Positions 27,984-34,736 of a DNA stretch of 64,000 bases are shown one piece after another (the stretch's first letter is position 1; every line of letters starts with the position of its first letter). The notes below the pieces were generated by a model, which saw only the letters and a program-made list of their open reading frames with translations, was not told the origin of the DNA and searched no databases. Made by a program: the position numbers and the translations under genes. The DNA comes from CADEEX01 sp964577955 (GTDB lineage Bacteria; Acidobacteriota; Vicinamibacteria; Vicinamibacterales; CAVVIG01). Where the stretch lies: assembly GCA_964577955.1 (NCBI GenBank), contig CAZOAZ010000027.1, forward strand, positions 1 to 64,000. Reading direction: 5' to 3'.

Positions 27984-28000
27984 GATTTCTGGACCTTCAG
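27973..28000. repeat. Inverted repeat at left end of element
   Basis: CTGAGGGTCCAG and CTGGACCTTCAG form a 12-bp inverted repeat (one mismatch) around a 4-bp ATTT centre, 1 bp inside the putative attL. It may be a recombinase or regulator site; it is also a potential hairpin. Confidence 0.7.
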
Positions 28001-28016
28001 ATTACTCTCGCAGAAA

Positions 28017-28035
28017 TCGCTAACGGATCGCTAAC
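28017..28035 (+). repeat. CGCTAAC heptad repeats, left cluster
   Basis: Two copies of TCGCTAAC (28017-28024, 28028-28035) with an 11-bp period, just before the first gene of the element. The same heptad occurs three times near the right end and twice inverted after the helicase gene. Probably arm-type binding sites for the integrase or excisionase. Confidence 0.65.
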
Positions 28036-28058
28036 CTGGTGCGCGGAACGGAGTACCG

Positions 28059-28565
28059 ATGCCGATCGAACCGGCGCGACGTGAGTCGGACTTGGAGACG
28101 GCGCTGTGCCGTATGGTCGCCGAGCAAGGCGACCAACCTCGAATGCCGTTTTCGCCAGACGATTCATTCCTCCGTGAACTGGCGCCAACCACCTGGGACG
28201 AACTCCTTGCGGAGGGTTTCATCGAAAGCCGCGGTACCCGGCCCTATCCGACGTTTCGCTTGACGGCGTCTGGTTGGCTCAAGGGAATGCGTCTCAACGG
28301 CGCACTCGACCGGCCGGACGTTCGTGATCGGGCCGTTACAATTCGTCGCGCTCTCAAGGGTCGCGTCAAGAGTCGCCACCTTCCATACGACGCATTCGAA
28401 GATGTCCGCAGCCTCGCGACCGAGATCGGATTGCCGGTCGGGTGGGTGTCGAGCGCCCTCAGCGCGAACCTCCTCGCGGAGATGTTCCCGGACGACATGA
28501 TGAACGCTTCGCTCGACGGGGTGAAGATTCGAATCCCGCGGACGTTTGATATGGCGCGCCGCTAG
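28059..28565 (+). CDS. Element hypothetical protein, winged-helix-like
   Basis: 168-aa protein, first gene at the left end of the element; ATG at 28059 with a GGAG-like site just before it. The segment TTWDELLAEGFIESRGTRPYPTFRLTASGWLKGM looks like a winged-helix recognition helix and wing, and a second helical half follows (RGRVKS-type basic stretch, EIGLPVGWVSSALSANLLAEMF). It could be a DNA-binding regulator, but no family is recognised with confidence. A strong terminator follows it. Confidence 0.62.
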   Translation: MPIEPARRESDLETALCRMVAEQGDQPRMPFSPDDSFLRELAPTTWDELLAEGFIESRGTRPYPTFRLTASGWLKGMRLNGALDRPDVRDRAVTIRRALKGRVKSRHLPYDAFEDVRSLATEIGLPVGWVSSALSANLLAEMFPDDMMNASLDGVKIRIPRTFDMARR

Positions 28566-28610
28566 GGAGACTCCCGGGGCCGCCGATCCGCATTTCTGGT
28601 TTGCCGCCGT

Positions 28611-28644
28611 GCGGCCGGAGAATAATTTCCTCCGGCCGCTTTTT
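28611..28644 (+). terminator. Rho-independent terminator
   Basis: Perfect 10-bp stem GCGGCCGGAG / CTCCGGCCGC with a 9-nt A/T-rich loop and a following TTTTT-C-TTT tract, 46 bp after the 28059 gene. It separates that gene from the TIR operon. The rest of the 304-bp gap (28566-28869) shows no further gene; the promoter for the next operon should lie in 28645-28855, but no consensus hexamers stand out. Confidence 0.92.
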
Positions 28645-28869
28645 CTTTGTGCTAGCTTGGTCTCACGACACTTCGAGCGGTGTCGGACGACGAACCGGAG
28701 CCGAGGCGGCTCCGCATCCTACGCGGCCCGGCAATGGACAGTCCGGGAGGTGACCAAGCGCAAGCTCGCTCCGCTTCACCTTCCTGTATTTCATTCCAGG
28801 GCGCTCGTTCTTCGTCGCCGTTAACGCTCGGCCGGTAGACCGCGAGAATCGCGGCGGCTGGAGGTACGC

Positions 28870-29103
28870 ATGGCTAGACGGAACAACGACGTGCATGTCT
28901 CTCGTGATGGAAACGGCTGGAAGACCACGCAGGGCGGCGAAAAGCAGTCCCACCACCGGACGCAAGGCGCGGCGATCGACCGCGGCGAGTCAATCGCCCG
29001 CCGTGACCGCGTCGATCTCGTGACGCACGGCCGCGACGGCAAGATCCGCAGCAAGGACAGCTTCGGCAACGACCCGCTGCCGCCGCGGGACACCGAGCAC
29101 TGA
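28870..29103 (+). CDS. DUF2188-domain protein
   Basis: 77-aa small protein matching the DUF2188 pattern: DVHVSRDGNGWKTTQGGEKQSHHRTQGAAIDRGESIARRDRVDLVTHGRDGKIRSKDSFGNDP. The family is of unknown function and predicted to fold as a short beta-rich domain. A good ribosome binding site (TGGAGG) sits 5 bp before the ATG. It is only 10 bp upstream of the ThsB-like gene, so it is likely the first gene of that operon. Confidence 0.83.
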   Translation: MARRNNDVHVSRDGNGWKTTQGGEKQSHHRTQGAAIDRGESIARRDRVDLVTHGRDGKIRSKDSFGNDPLPPRDTEH

Positions 29104-29113
29104 AGGCGCGAAC

Positions 29114-29731
29114 ATGGCGTATAGAAGCGGAACTTACGTCGCCTTCCACGCGGGCGGCCACCCGAATGCGATCCTCACGGACCTCAGGTTCTACAACCTG
29201 TTGAAAGCCTGGCACAAACGAGACTGCATCGACTTCCGGATGGTCGACAGCCACGAAAAAGCAGGCGTTCGCGACGATAGTTCCCGACAACAGTTGAAGC
29301 GAGTGCTCGCCGAACGGCTGCGGAATTCTCGCAACATGGTCTTGGTTCTGACGCGCATGACCGCACTCGACGACGACTGGGTTCCGTTCGAGATCGGGTA
29401 CGCGATCGATACCTGCAAGATACCGATCATTGCGGCGTATCCCGGCTACGACTACGTCCAAGCTCCGGCAGATCTATCGGCGCTGTGGCCTCATGCCCTG
29501 GCGACCCGGATTCGGAGTGCTAGTGCGCATGTCATTCACGTCCCGTTTCGTCAGGAACCTCTGCGAGATGCAATTCTCTCGTTCGGCCCAGACAAGTATC
29601 CGGGCGGTCAAGGTCTGACGTACTACTCGCCGGAGGCGTATGCGTCGTGGGGAATTAACACGCGCTCCTTTGCAAACTACATTCTGCGAGGTGCGGACGT
29701 GAAACACAACCGCCGGTCATTGACTTCGTAG
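29114..29731 (+). CDS. ThsB-like TIR-domain protein (Thoeris family)
   Basis: 205-aa protein with the DUF1863/ThsB TIR-like fold. Visible parts: strand 1 GTYVAFHAGG, FYNLLKAWHKRDCIDFRMVDSHEK, the ERLRNSRNMVLVLTRMT strand, and the DDDWVPFEIGYAI motif, whose Glu93 aligns with the catalytic Glu of NAD-consuming TIR domains. Then IPIIAAYPG and a C-terminal VPFRQEPLRDAIL helix. In Thoeris, ThsB senses infection and makes an ADP-ribose-type signal for ThsA. No ThsA (SLOG, Sir2 or macro domain) is present; instead a four-TM protein follows by 1 bp. The region looks less GC-rich than the flanking core genes, consistent with transfer. Confidence 0.85.
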   Translation: MAYRSGTYVAFHAGGHPNAILTDLRFYNLLKAWHKRDCIDFRMVDSHEKAGVRDDSSRQQLKRVLAERLRNSRNMVLVLTRMTALDDDWVPFEIGYAIDTCKIPIIAAYPGYDYVQAPADLSALWPHALATRIRSASAHVIHVPFRQEPLRDAILSFGPDKYPGGQGLTYYSPEAYASWGINTRSFANYILRGADVKHNRRSLTS

Positions 29732-29732
29732 T

Positions 29733-30359
29733 ATGACGCCGGAACAATTGCAAATCCTCCATGAGCACTATCGCGACAGCTGCACGCTCATGCAGGCCAC
29801 GAGAGCGGCTCGCGATCGCAGCTTCTACATGGTGATCGCGACTATCGCCATCGTGTGGTTCGATGCGATCGCACCTCAGGACTTCTCAGTCTTGGCTGGC
29901 GAGCTGATTAAGGCGCGCCTCCAATTGAGTGTGGCGCCGGACCTAAGCTACCTGCGCAATGTGTTGTGGTTCCTCTTGCTCGGGTTCACGGTGAGGTACC
30001 TGCAAAGTACCGTCTCGCTAGAGCGCGCCTACCTCTACATCCATGACGTGGAAGCAGTGCTGGCGAAGCATGTCGACAAGAGCTTTCAACGCGAAGGCGC
30101 CGGCTATCTCAACAACTACCCGAGATTTTCCGACTGGATCCACTTTCTGTACGTGGTCGTCAGTCCATCGCTCCTGCTGTTTGTCGTAGTTGCGTGGACG
30201 CGAGCCCAGATAGTGCAAGTTGATCCTAGATACTGGACTCCGTCCGTCTGGTTCAGCACCTTGATTAGCCTGGCGATCATGATATCGGTCGTTCTTTACT
30301 GGGTATTTCTGAGAGCGAACAGAAAGAGTGCGCCCAAGGGCTCCAGGAGACAGCGCTAG
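29733..30359 (+). CDS. Four-TM membrane protein, candidate TIR effector
   Basis: 208-aa protein with four predicted membrane helices (about residues 31-46, 74-90, 136-156, 172-193), an N-terminal amphipathic region and a basic C-terminal tail (RANRKSAPKGSRRQR). A 45-residue loop between TM2 and TM3 (ERAYLYIHDVEAVLAKHVDKS...) is the largest soluble part. It starts 1 bp after the ThsB-like stop. No macro, SLOG or known pore domain is seen. By context it may be a membrane-disrupting effector, comparable in role to the TM-macro ThsA of type II Thoeris. That is inference only. Confidence 0.72.
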   Translation: MTPEQLQILHEHYRDSCTLMQATRAARDRSFYMVIATIAIVWFDAIAPQDFSVLAGELIKARLQLSVAPDLSYLRNVLWFLLLGFTVRYLQSTVSLERAYLYIHDVEAVLAKHVDKSFQREGAGYLNNYPRFSDWIHFLYVVVSPSLLLFVVVAWTRAQIVQVDPRYWTPSVWFSTLISLAIMISVVLYWVFLRANRKSAPKGSRRQR

Positions 30360-30399
30360 GAGGATTGCGCAGGCTACTACAGCGGCGATATGTTCTGCG

Positions 30400-31029
30400 A
30401 TGGCCAGTACAAAACTCGATGGATGCCCAAATCGTTTCGCGCACCAGACCAACAGGCTGGCCACGTTTGCTCAGTTCGTTGCGCGGGCGGCCCGGCCCAC
30501 CGATGATCCGTCGCTTCGCGACACCGGCGTCGAAGCAATAGTCATTATGCAGTCCGCCTACCTTGATGAGTACCTCAGATGCCTCGTCACGCAGGCCACC
30601 TTGCGAAATCCGGCTGCGGTCCGCGAGCACTTACAGCAACGGGGAAGTGACGAGGAGCGGGCAGGTTCACAGGGTTGGAACGAATGGCAGCTATCGAGAG
30701 CCGCCCTGCGGCGAGTAACGTACAAAAACAATTGGTCAAAACTCGACGGGATTTTTGGCGTTCTGTTTGGTGCGACCATTTGGCCGGACGAAGACACCGG
30801 CCGACTACTTCGCGATCTCATGCGGATCCGGAACGTGTACGTTCATGAAGGCGGTTGGCCGGGCAAGACGCACGCCATGGAAGTCGAAACGAAAGGGTTG
30901 ATCGTCGAGTCAAATCGGCATTTCTTCAAGCTCAACGTCCTTCCATTTATCGGCGAGATGCTAATGGCCGTGACCACACTGGCCGGTTACGCCGGTCGCC
31001 TCATCGAGAAGCACCCCCGCTATCTCTAG
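30400..31029 (+). CDS. HEPN-motif protein, putative RNase
   Basis: 210-aa helical protein with the canonical HEPN motif R-x4-H in MRIRNVYVHEGG (Arg144, His149), preceded by helices AIVIMQSAYLDEYLRCLV and LLRDLMRIRN. HEPN proteins are usually metal-independent RNases in toxin-antitoxin and antiviral systems. ATG 30400 is 40 bp after the TM gene; an AGGAGG-like site overlaps the TM gene stop, somewhat far away. No nucleotidyltransferase (MNT) antitoxin partner is adjacent, so it is more likely part of the TIR-TM operon. Confidence 0.75.
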   Translation: MASTKLDGCPNRFAHQTNRLATFAQFVARAARPTDDPSLRDTGVEAIVIMQSAYLDEYLRCLVTQATLRNPAAVREHLQQRGSDEERAGSQGWNEWQLSRAALRRVTYKNNWSKLDGIFGVLFGATIWPDEDTGRLLRDLMRIRNVYVHEGGWPGKTHAMEVETKGLIVESNRHFFKLNVLPFIGEMLMAVTTLAGYAGRLIEKHPRYL

Positions 31030-31170
31030 TCGGACGGCGAGCGTACTTACGCGACCCGGAAATAGCTGGCCTGGCCCACAATAGGATTCGGCGGCTAGGG
31101 TCGCTCCCGAAACGCGCTTCCTCGCGCTTGCCGCCGATTCGCATAGAGGACCTGCTTGAGGAGGCAGTCG

Positions 31171-31524
31171 ATGCGGAAGGCGCCGTCTACTATCGATATT
31201 CTCATCGCTCCGGATGGTGCGGTGAGCCTTGAGGCGGTTGACGCCGAGGAAGCGGTCGCGATGGCGGCCGCCTACGTCGGTCACGTGGACCGGCAGCAGC
31301 ATCTAACGACGATCTCCGAGCAAGGCGTCGCGGCCCGGCGCAAAGGCTACGGGGATCGCGCAGACGACCTCGCAGCGCGGGCGAAACCCTACGTCGAAAA
31401 GGGTTGGAGCGTCCGTCGAACCGCACAGCAGCTTCTCCGAGAAGTGCCCGAACCCGGCACTACCGTCGACAACTACGCGAAGCGGATTCGTCGAGCACTT
31501 CAGAACCCTGCTCCTCGGTCCTAG
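31171..31524 (+). CDS. Element hypothetical protein
   Basis: 117-aa protein. The ATG at 31171 is chosen because a GAGGAGG site lies 6 bp before it. The C-terminal half resembles a helix-turn-helix (ARAKPYVEKGWSVRRTAQQLLREVPEPGTTVDNYAKRIRRALQ), like small phage DNA-binding or resolvase-type HTH segments. Function unknown; probably a regulator of the replication block. Confidence 0.6.
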   Translation: MRKAPSTIDILIAPDGAVSLEAVDAEEAVAMAAAYVGHVDRQQHLTTISEQGVAARRKGYGDRADDLAARAKPYVEKGWSVRRTAQQLLREVPEPGTTVDNYAKRIRRALQNPAPRS

Positions 31525-31617
31525 AGTTTTCTCGCCAAGATAGTACGCCGCGACCAGCGGTTCACGTCCTACGGGGCCTTTAACCTTCCGTTTATCGCAA
31601 ACGGGAGGGAGGCACTC

Positions 31618-31770
31618 GTGGACGGTCGTCCCATCGCCGACAAGTTCATCGGCGTAAAGCTCACAACCGCAGACTACGCACGCGTCCGACAAGCCGCGCA
31701 GCGCGTCGGTTCGATCTCCGACTTCGTTCGTGCCGCGATTCGGCGGGCGCTCGACGAGCGGTCGCTGTGA
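31618..31770 (+). CDS. Small ribbon-helix-helix protein
   Basis: 50-aa GTG-start protein with an RHH/CopG-like pattern: strand KFIGVKLTTADYARV followed by helices RQAAQRVGSISDFVRAAIRRALDERS. A GGGAGGGA ribosome binding site lies 7 bp before the start. The stop overlaps the GTG of the next HTH gene (GTGA), so the two are coupled. Too short for most gene callers. Probably a transcription regulator or copy-control protein of the element. Confidence 0.65.
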   Translation: MDGRPIADKFIGVKLTTADYARVRQAAQRVGSISDFVRAAIRRALDERSL

Positions 31771-31961
31771 TTACCCGCACGACACCGATCGCCGATCTGC
31801 CGGAACTCCTCCGCCCGGAGGAAGTGGCCGTCCTTCTCGACTGCTCGCTGGGACTCGTCTATGAGATGGCCCGCCGGCACGACATCGAGAGTTGCCGGCT
31901 GGGCCGACTTCTGCGGATTCCTCGGCGTGCGATCGAAACGTTGCGGGGTGGACGTGGCTAG
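31767..31961 (+). CDS. Excisionase-family helix-turn-helix protein
   Basis: 64-aa protein with the MerR/excisionase-type HTH (LLRPEEVAVLLDCSLGLVYEMARRHDIESCRLGRLLRIPRRAIETL), as in phage Xis-like DNA-binding domain proteins. GTG start overlapping the RHH stop. It could direct excision with the integrase near the right end or regulate the replication genes. Confidence 0.82.
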   Translation: MITRTTPIADLPELLRPEEVAVLLDCSLGLVYEMARRHDIESCRLGRLLRIPRRAIETLRGGRG

Positions 31962-32235
31962 CACTAACCGGTTACTGCCCACGGACAACGTCTCCGCGGC
32001 GCTTCGCGACCTGTCCCGCGGGACGGGAACGATGTCGCTGTGGGCCGTGCAGTACCGCGAGGTGGTGAAGGCGGCGATCGAAGAACTCCACCGCCAACAC
32101 GTTGAAGCCTCCCGGCGCGAGCAACAGCATTTGCGCCTGCTCGACGAGTTTCGATCGATGCGTGAGGAGCGCGACCGGCTTGCCGCCGAACTCGCTCGCT
32201 TGCGCGCTTTTTTGCTGTCGACGGCGGCCGCGTGA
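31948..32235 (+). CDS. Element coiled-coil protein
   Basis: About 95 aa (GTG at 31948, or GTG at 31954), overlapping the HTH gene end. The second half is a heptad-rich coiled coil (VVKAAIEELHRQHVEASRREQQHLRLLDEFRSMREERDRLAAELARLRAFL). No known domain. It ends overlapping the next gene (tgATG), so it belongs to the chain leading to the helicase. Confidence 0.62.
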   Translation: MDVASTNRLLPTDNVSAALRDLSRGTGTMSLWAVQYREVVKAAIEELHRQHVEASRREQQHLRLLDEFRSMREERDRLAAELARLRAFLLSTAAA

Positions 32236-32495
32236 TGGTCGATGCGCGCACCATCGACTGGACGGGCAGCGGCCCCGAAGTGGACTGCGTGACCTTGCGC
32301 GGCGGCGTCACGGTCACCCGCGCCGCGCTGCATCTCGCCCTGGATTTGGAGATTCGCGGCGTGGTGCTTCGTCTGGAAGACGGCCGCCTGCTGGCCCGCC
32401 CTCGCGATCTGCTGACGGCCGACGACTTGGCCGCGCTCAAGGAACACCGCGACGACATCAAGCGCATCGTCGCCTACGAGGCCCCTCCGCTGTGA
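32235..32495 (+). CDS. TubC-N-like small protein next to helicase
   Basis: 86 aa from ATG 32235. The motif LRGGVTVTRAALHLALDLEIRGVVLRLEDGRLL followed by LTADDLAALKEHRDDIKRIVA matches the TubC N-terminal docking-domain-like fold. That fold recurs just upstream of, or fused to, mobile-element primases and helicases. It overlaps the helicase ATG. Likely a helicase/primase partner; inferred from context. Confidence 0.7.
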   Translation: MVDARTIDWTGSGPEVDCVTLRGGVTVTRAALHLALDLEIRGVVLRLEDGRLLARPRDLLTADDLAALKEHRDDIKRIVAYEAPPL

Positions 32496-33946
32496 TGGCC
32501 GACGAGATCACGATCGACGACGAGCCGGCGATCTGCCTGCCCGCCGCGGACCTCGATGCGGTGGCCGTCGTCGAGCCAGACGACTATCCGCCCACCGACG
32601 CCGGCAACGCGGAGGCCTTCGCGGCCGCCGAGCGGCCCCGGGTGCGCTACGACGTTCGCGAACGGCAGTTCTTCCTCTTCGGCCCGCACCACTGGCGCCG
32701 CGATGAGACCGAGCGCGTCCGGCGGCTGCTGGTGGCGAACCTGCGGGCGCGGGCGACGGCGCAGCTCGCCGCCGGCAAGGATGCGCGGATCGTCCAGCGC
32801 ACGCTCCAGCGCTGCGAATCGACGCGGGACCTCACCAACATCCTGCACGAGACCCACGACCTGCTGGCCTTCTTCCGCGAGCAGTGCGACGCCCACCCGA
32901 TGCGCATCGGCGTCCGCAACGGCGTCGTGGACCTGGAGACGGGGCAGCTCCATCCGGGCCGGCCCGAGGACTTCGTCACGCGCGTGGCGCCGGTGACGTA
33001 CGACCCGACGGCCCTCGCGCGCATCGAGACCGCGACGAGCCCGTGTCCGCTCTGGGATGCCACGCTCGCGCAGGTCTTTCCGGATCCCGCCGAACGCGCC
33101 TGTTTCGATCGCGCCTTGGGCTACTCCGTGACCGGCGATTGCTCCGAGGAAAAGTGGTTCCTCGCGCACGGGACCGGCAGCAACGCCAAGGGCACGACGT
33201 TGAACACCGTCGCGGCGGTGCTCGGCCCGGACTACTGGGACAACTTGGCCGTCCGGTCGCTGATTCAGCGACTCCACGGCGACGACGACATCCCCGTCGA
33301 CCTCGCGAAGTTGGTGGGGAAGCGCTACGTCACGGCCAGCGAGCCCAACGCGCGGGTGCGCTTGAACGAAGGGCGCTTCAAGTCGTTCAGCGGCCGCGAT
33401 CCGGTCACCGCGCGCCACTTCCGGCAAGAGGAATTCACCTTCATCCCGGCCTTCAAGCTGTGGCTGTCGACCAACCACAAGCCGACCGTCTCCGACACGT
33501 CGGACGGCTTCTGGCGCCGCGTCGTGTTCTTCCCGTTCGAGCAGTCCTTCAAGGACCGCGCGGACCTGACACTGAAGGACCGGCTTCAACAAGAGCGGGA
33601 TGGCATCTTCGCGCGGCTGGTGCGCGGCTGCCTCGCGTGGCAACGCGACGGACTGGCGCCGCCGGCCTCGATGACCGCCGCCGTGGCGAGCTATCGCGAC
33701 GAGTCCCGGCCGCTGTCCGACTTCCTGCGCGACCGCTGCCTCGTCGGTGACGGCGAAGTCCGCGCGTCCGTCCTCTACGCCGACTACGTCGCCTGGGCCG
33801 GCAAGGAGCACGCGCTGAGCCAGCGCCGCTTCGGCACGCTCGTGCGCGACCAGTTCCACGCCGTGGAGCGACATCACCTGGTCTTCTACGTGGGGCTCCG
33901 TCTCCGCGAACCGCTCGCGGACGACGGCGACGAGGTCATCTCGTGA
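32495..33946 (+). CDS. P4/D5-family SF3 helicase (phage primase-helicase)
   Basis: 483-aa protein. The D5_N region is seen at residues ~100-180 (TRDLTNILHETHDLLAFFREQC... MRIGVRNGVVDLETGQL). The SF3 helicase core has Walker A GTGSNAKGTT and the following TASEPNARVRLNEGRFKSFSGRDPVTARHFR and FKLWLSTNHKPTVSD motifs. The TOPRIM/prim-pol half is missing, so it probably unwinds the origin and recruits host primase. The start ATG overlaps the TubC-like gene; the longer upstream frame is a shadow. The core replication protein of satellites and prophages. Confidence 0.92.
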   Translation: MADEITIDDEPAICLPAADLDAVAVVEPDDYPPTDAGNAEAFAAAERPRVRYDVRERQFFLFGPHHWRRDETERVRRLLVANLRARATAQLAAGKDARIVQRTLQRCESTRDLTNILHETHDLLAFFREQCDAHPMRIGVRNGVVDLETGQLHPGRPEDFVTRVAPVTYDPTALARIETATSPCPLWDATLAQVFPDPAERACFDRALGYSVTGDCSEEKWFLAHGTGSNAKGTTLNTVAAVLGPDYWDNLAVRSLIQRLHGDDDIPVDLAKLVGKRYVTASEPNARVRLNEGRFKSFSGRDPVTARHFRQEEFTFIPAFKLWLSTNHKPTVSDTSDGFWRRVVFFPFEQSFKDRADLTLKDRLQQERDGIFARLVRGCLAWQRDGLAPPASMTAAVASYRDESRPLSDFLRDRCLVGDGEVRASVLYADYVAWAGKEHALSQRRFGTLVRDQFHAVERHHLVFYVGLRLREPLADDGDEVIS

Positions 33947-34148
33947 GCGGCCATCTCCATCATCGGGACCCATCGGACCGTTTCCCCCATTCGTCTCTCT
34001 GGCGTGCGCTCTGGGAGCGAATGGGGAAAAGGGTCCGAAGGGTCCCCGACGCGGTGTCGGCGATGTCGCCGGAGGACACCCGCATGGACACCGTTGGGTG
34101 TGTCTTGCGGCTTTCGGAAACGGGGAGGCCACGTATTCGGTGCTCGAA

Positions 34149-34169
34149 GTTAGCGAAATCGGTTAGCGG
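34149..34169 (-). repeat. CGCTAAC heptad repeats, internal cluster (inverted)
   Basis: Two inverted copies, GTTAGCGA (34149-34156) and GTTAGCGG (34162-34169), with a 13-bp period, in the non-coding gap 33947-34211 after the helicase gene. Same heptad as at both ends of the element. A replication origin or regulatory site is possible. The rest of the gap contains no supportable gene. Confidence 0.6.
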
Positions 34170-34211
34170 TCGTGACTTGGTGGGTGTTTGTCCAAAGGAT
34201 TCGGTGGGGCA

Positions 34212-34736
34212 GTGTCTAACCTCCCGCTAGATTCGGCGCTCGATTCACGGCCGTCAGAGCCGTTCCCGGTCGACGCGACCATTGACGGCAAGGTGTGTCG
34301 CCCGTGCGGGACCGTCAATGCGGCGGACGCCAACGCGTGCGTACGGTGCCACAAGATCCTGGCCGGCAACCGGCTGGCCGTCACCACCGGCATCTACGCC
34401 CAGCACCACCCGGCCGATCTCCGTGAGCGCGTCGATCGTTTTGCTGCTGATGTCGTCGCCGACCTGGGCGGGGCCGACGAACTGTCGACGCTGGAGCGCG
34501 CCTACATCGGCAGGCTGGCCGACGTGGAAATGATGCTGCGGCTACTGGCGCAGGACATCGCCGAGAAGGGCTTGATGACGCCGGCGGGAAGTGTGCGCCG
34601 GTCGTACGAGCAGCTGCTCGCCGGTGTCGACCGGTGGGACCGCCTGGCGCAGCGGCTCGGCATGCGGCGCCGGCCCAAGGCGATCGCCTCGGCCCAGGAG
34701 ATCATCGCCCAGCACCGCGACGGAGGCCGCGCGTGA
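34212..34736 (+). CDS. Zinc-ribbon protein, putative small terminase subunit
   Basis: About 174 aa from GTG 34212 (an upstream TTG at 34188 is possible). A C4 zinc ribbon (CRPCGTVNAADANACVRC) near the N-terminus is followed by a helical domain (ELSTLERAYIGRLADVEMMLRLLAQDI) and a basic C-terminal helix (RLGMRRRPKAIASAQEIIAQH). It sits directly before and overlaps the large terminase gene, the usual place of the small subunit that recognises pac/cos. Function is assigned by position. Confidence 0.65.
   Translation: MSNLPLDSALDSRPSEPFPVDATIDGKVCRPCGTVNAADANACVRCHKILAGNRLAVTTGIYAQHHPADLRERVDRFAADVVADLGGADELSTLERAYIGRLADVEMMLRLLAQDIAEKGLMTPAGSVRRSYEQLLAGVDRWDRLAQRLGMRRRPKAIASAQEIIAQHRDGGRA

Noticed and set aside
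29114..31029. Classical Thoeris (ThsA plus ThsB)
   Set aside because: No Sir2, SLOG or macro domain protein is encoded near either ThsB-like gene, so a standard type I or II system is not supported.
30400..31029. HEPN-MNT toxin-antitoxin pair
   Set aside because: No nucleotidyltransferase (GSxxxG...DxD) gene lies on either side of the HEPN-motif gene.
33943..34230. 95-aa open frame after the helicase gene
   Set aside because: No domain, poor composition, and it covers the CGCTAAC repeats and overlaps the next gene. The GTGA-type overlap with the helicase stop is the only point in its favour.
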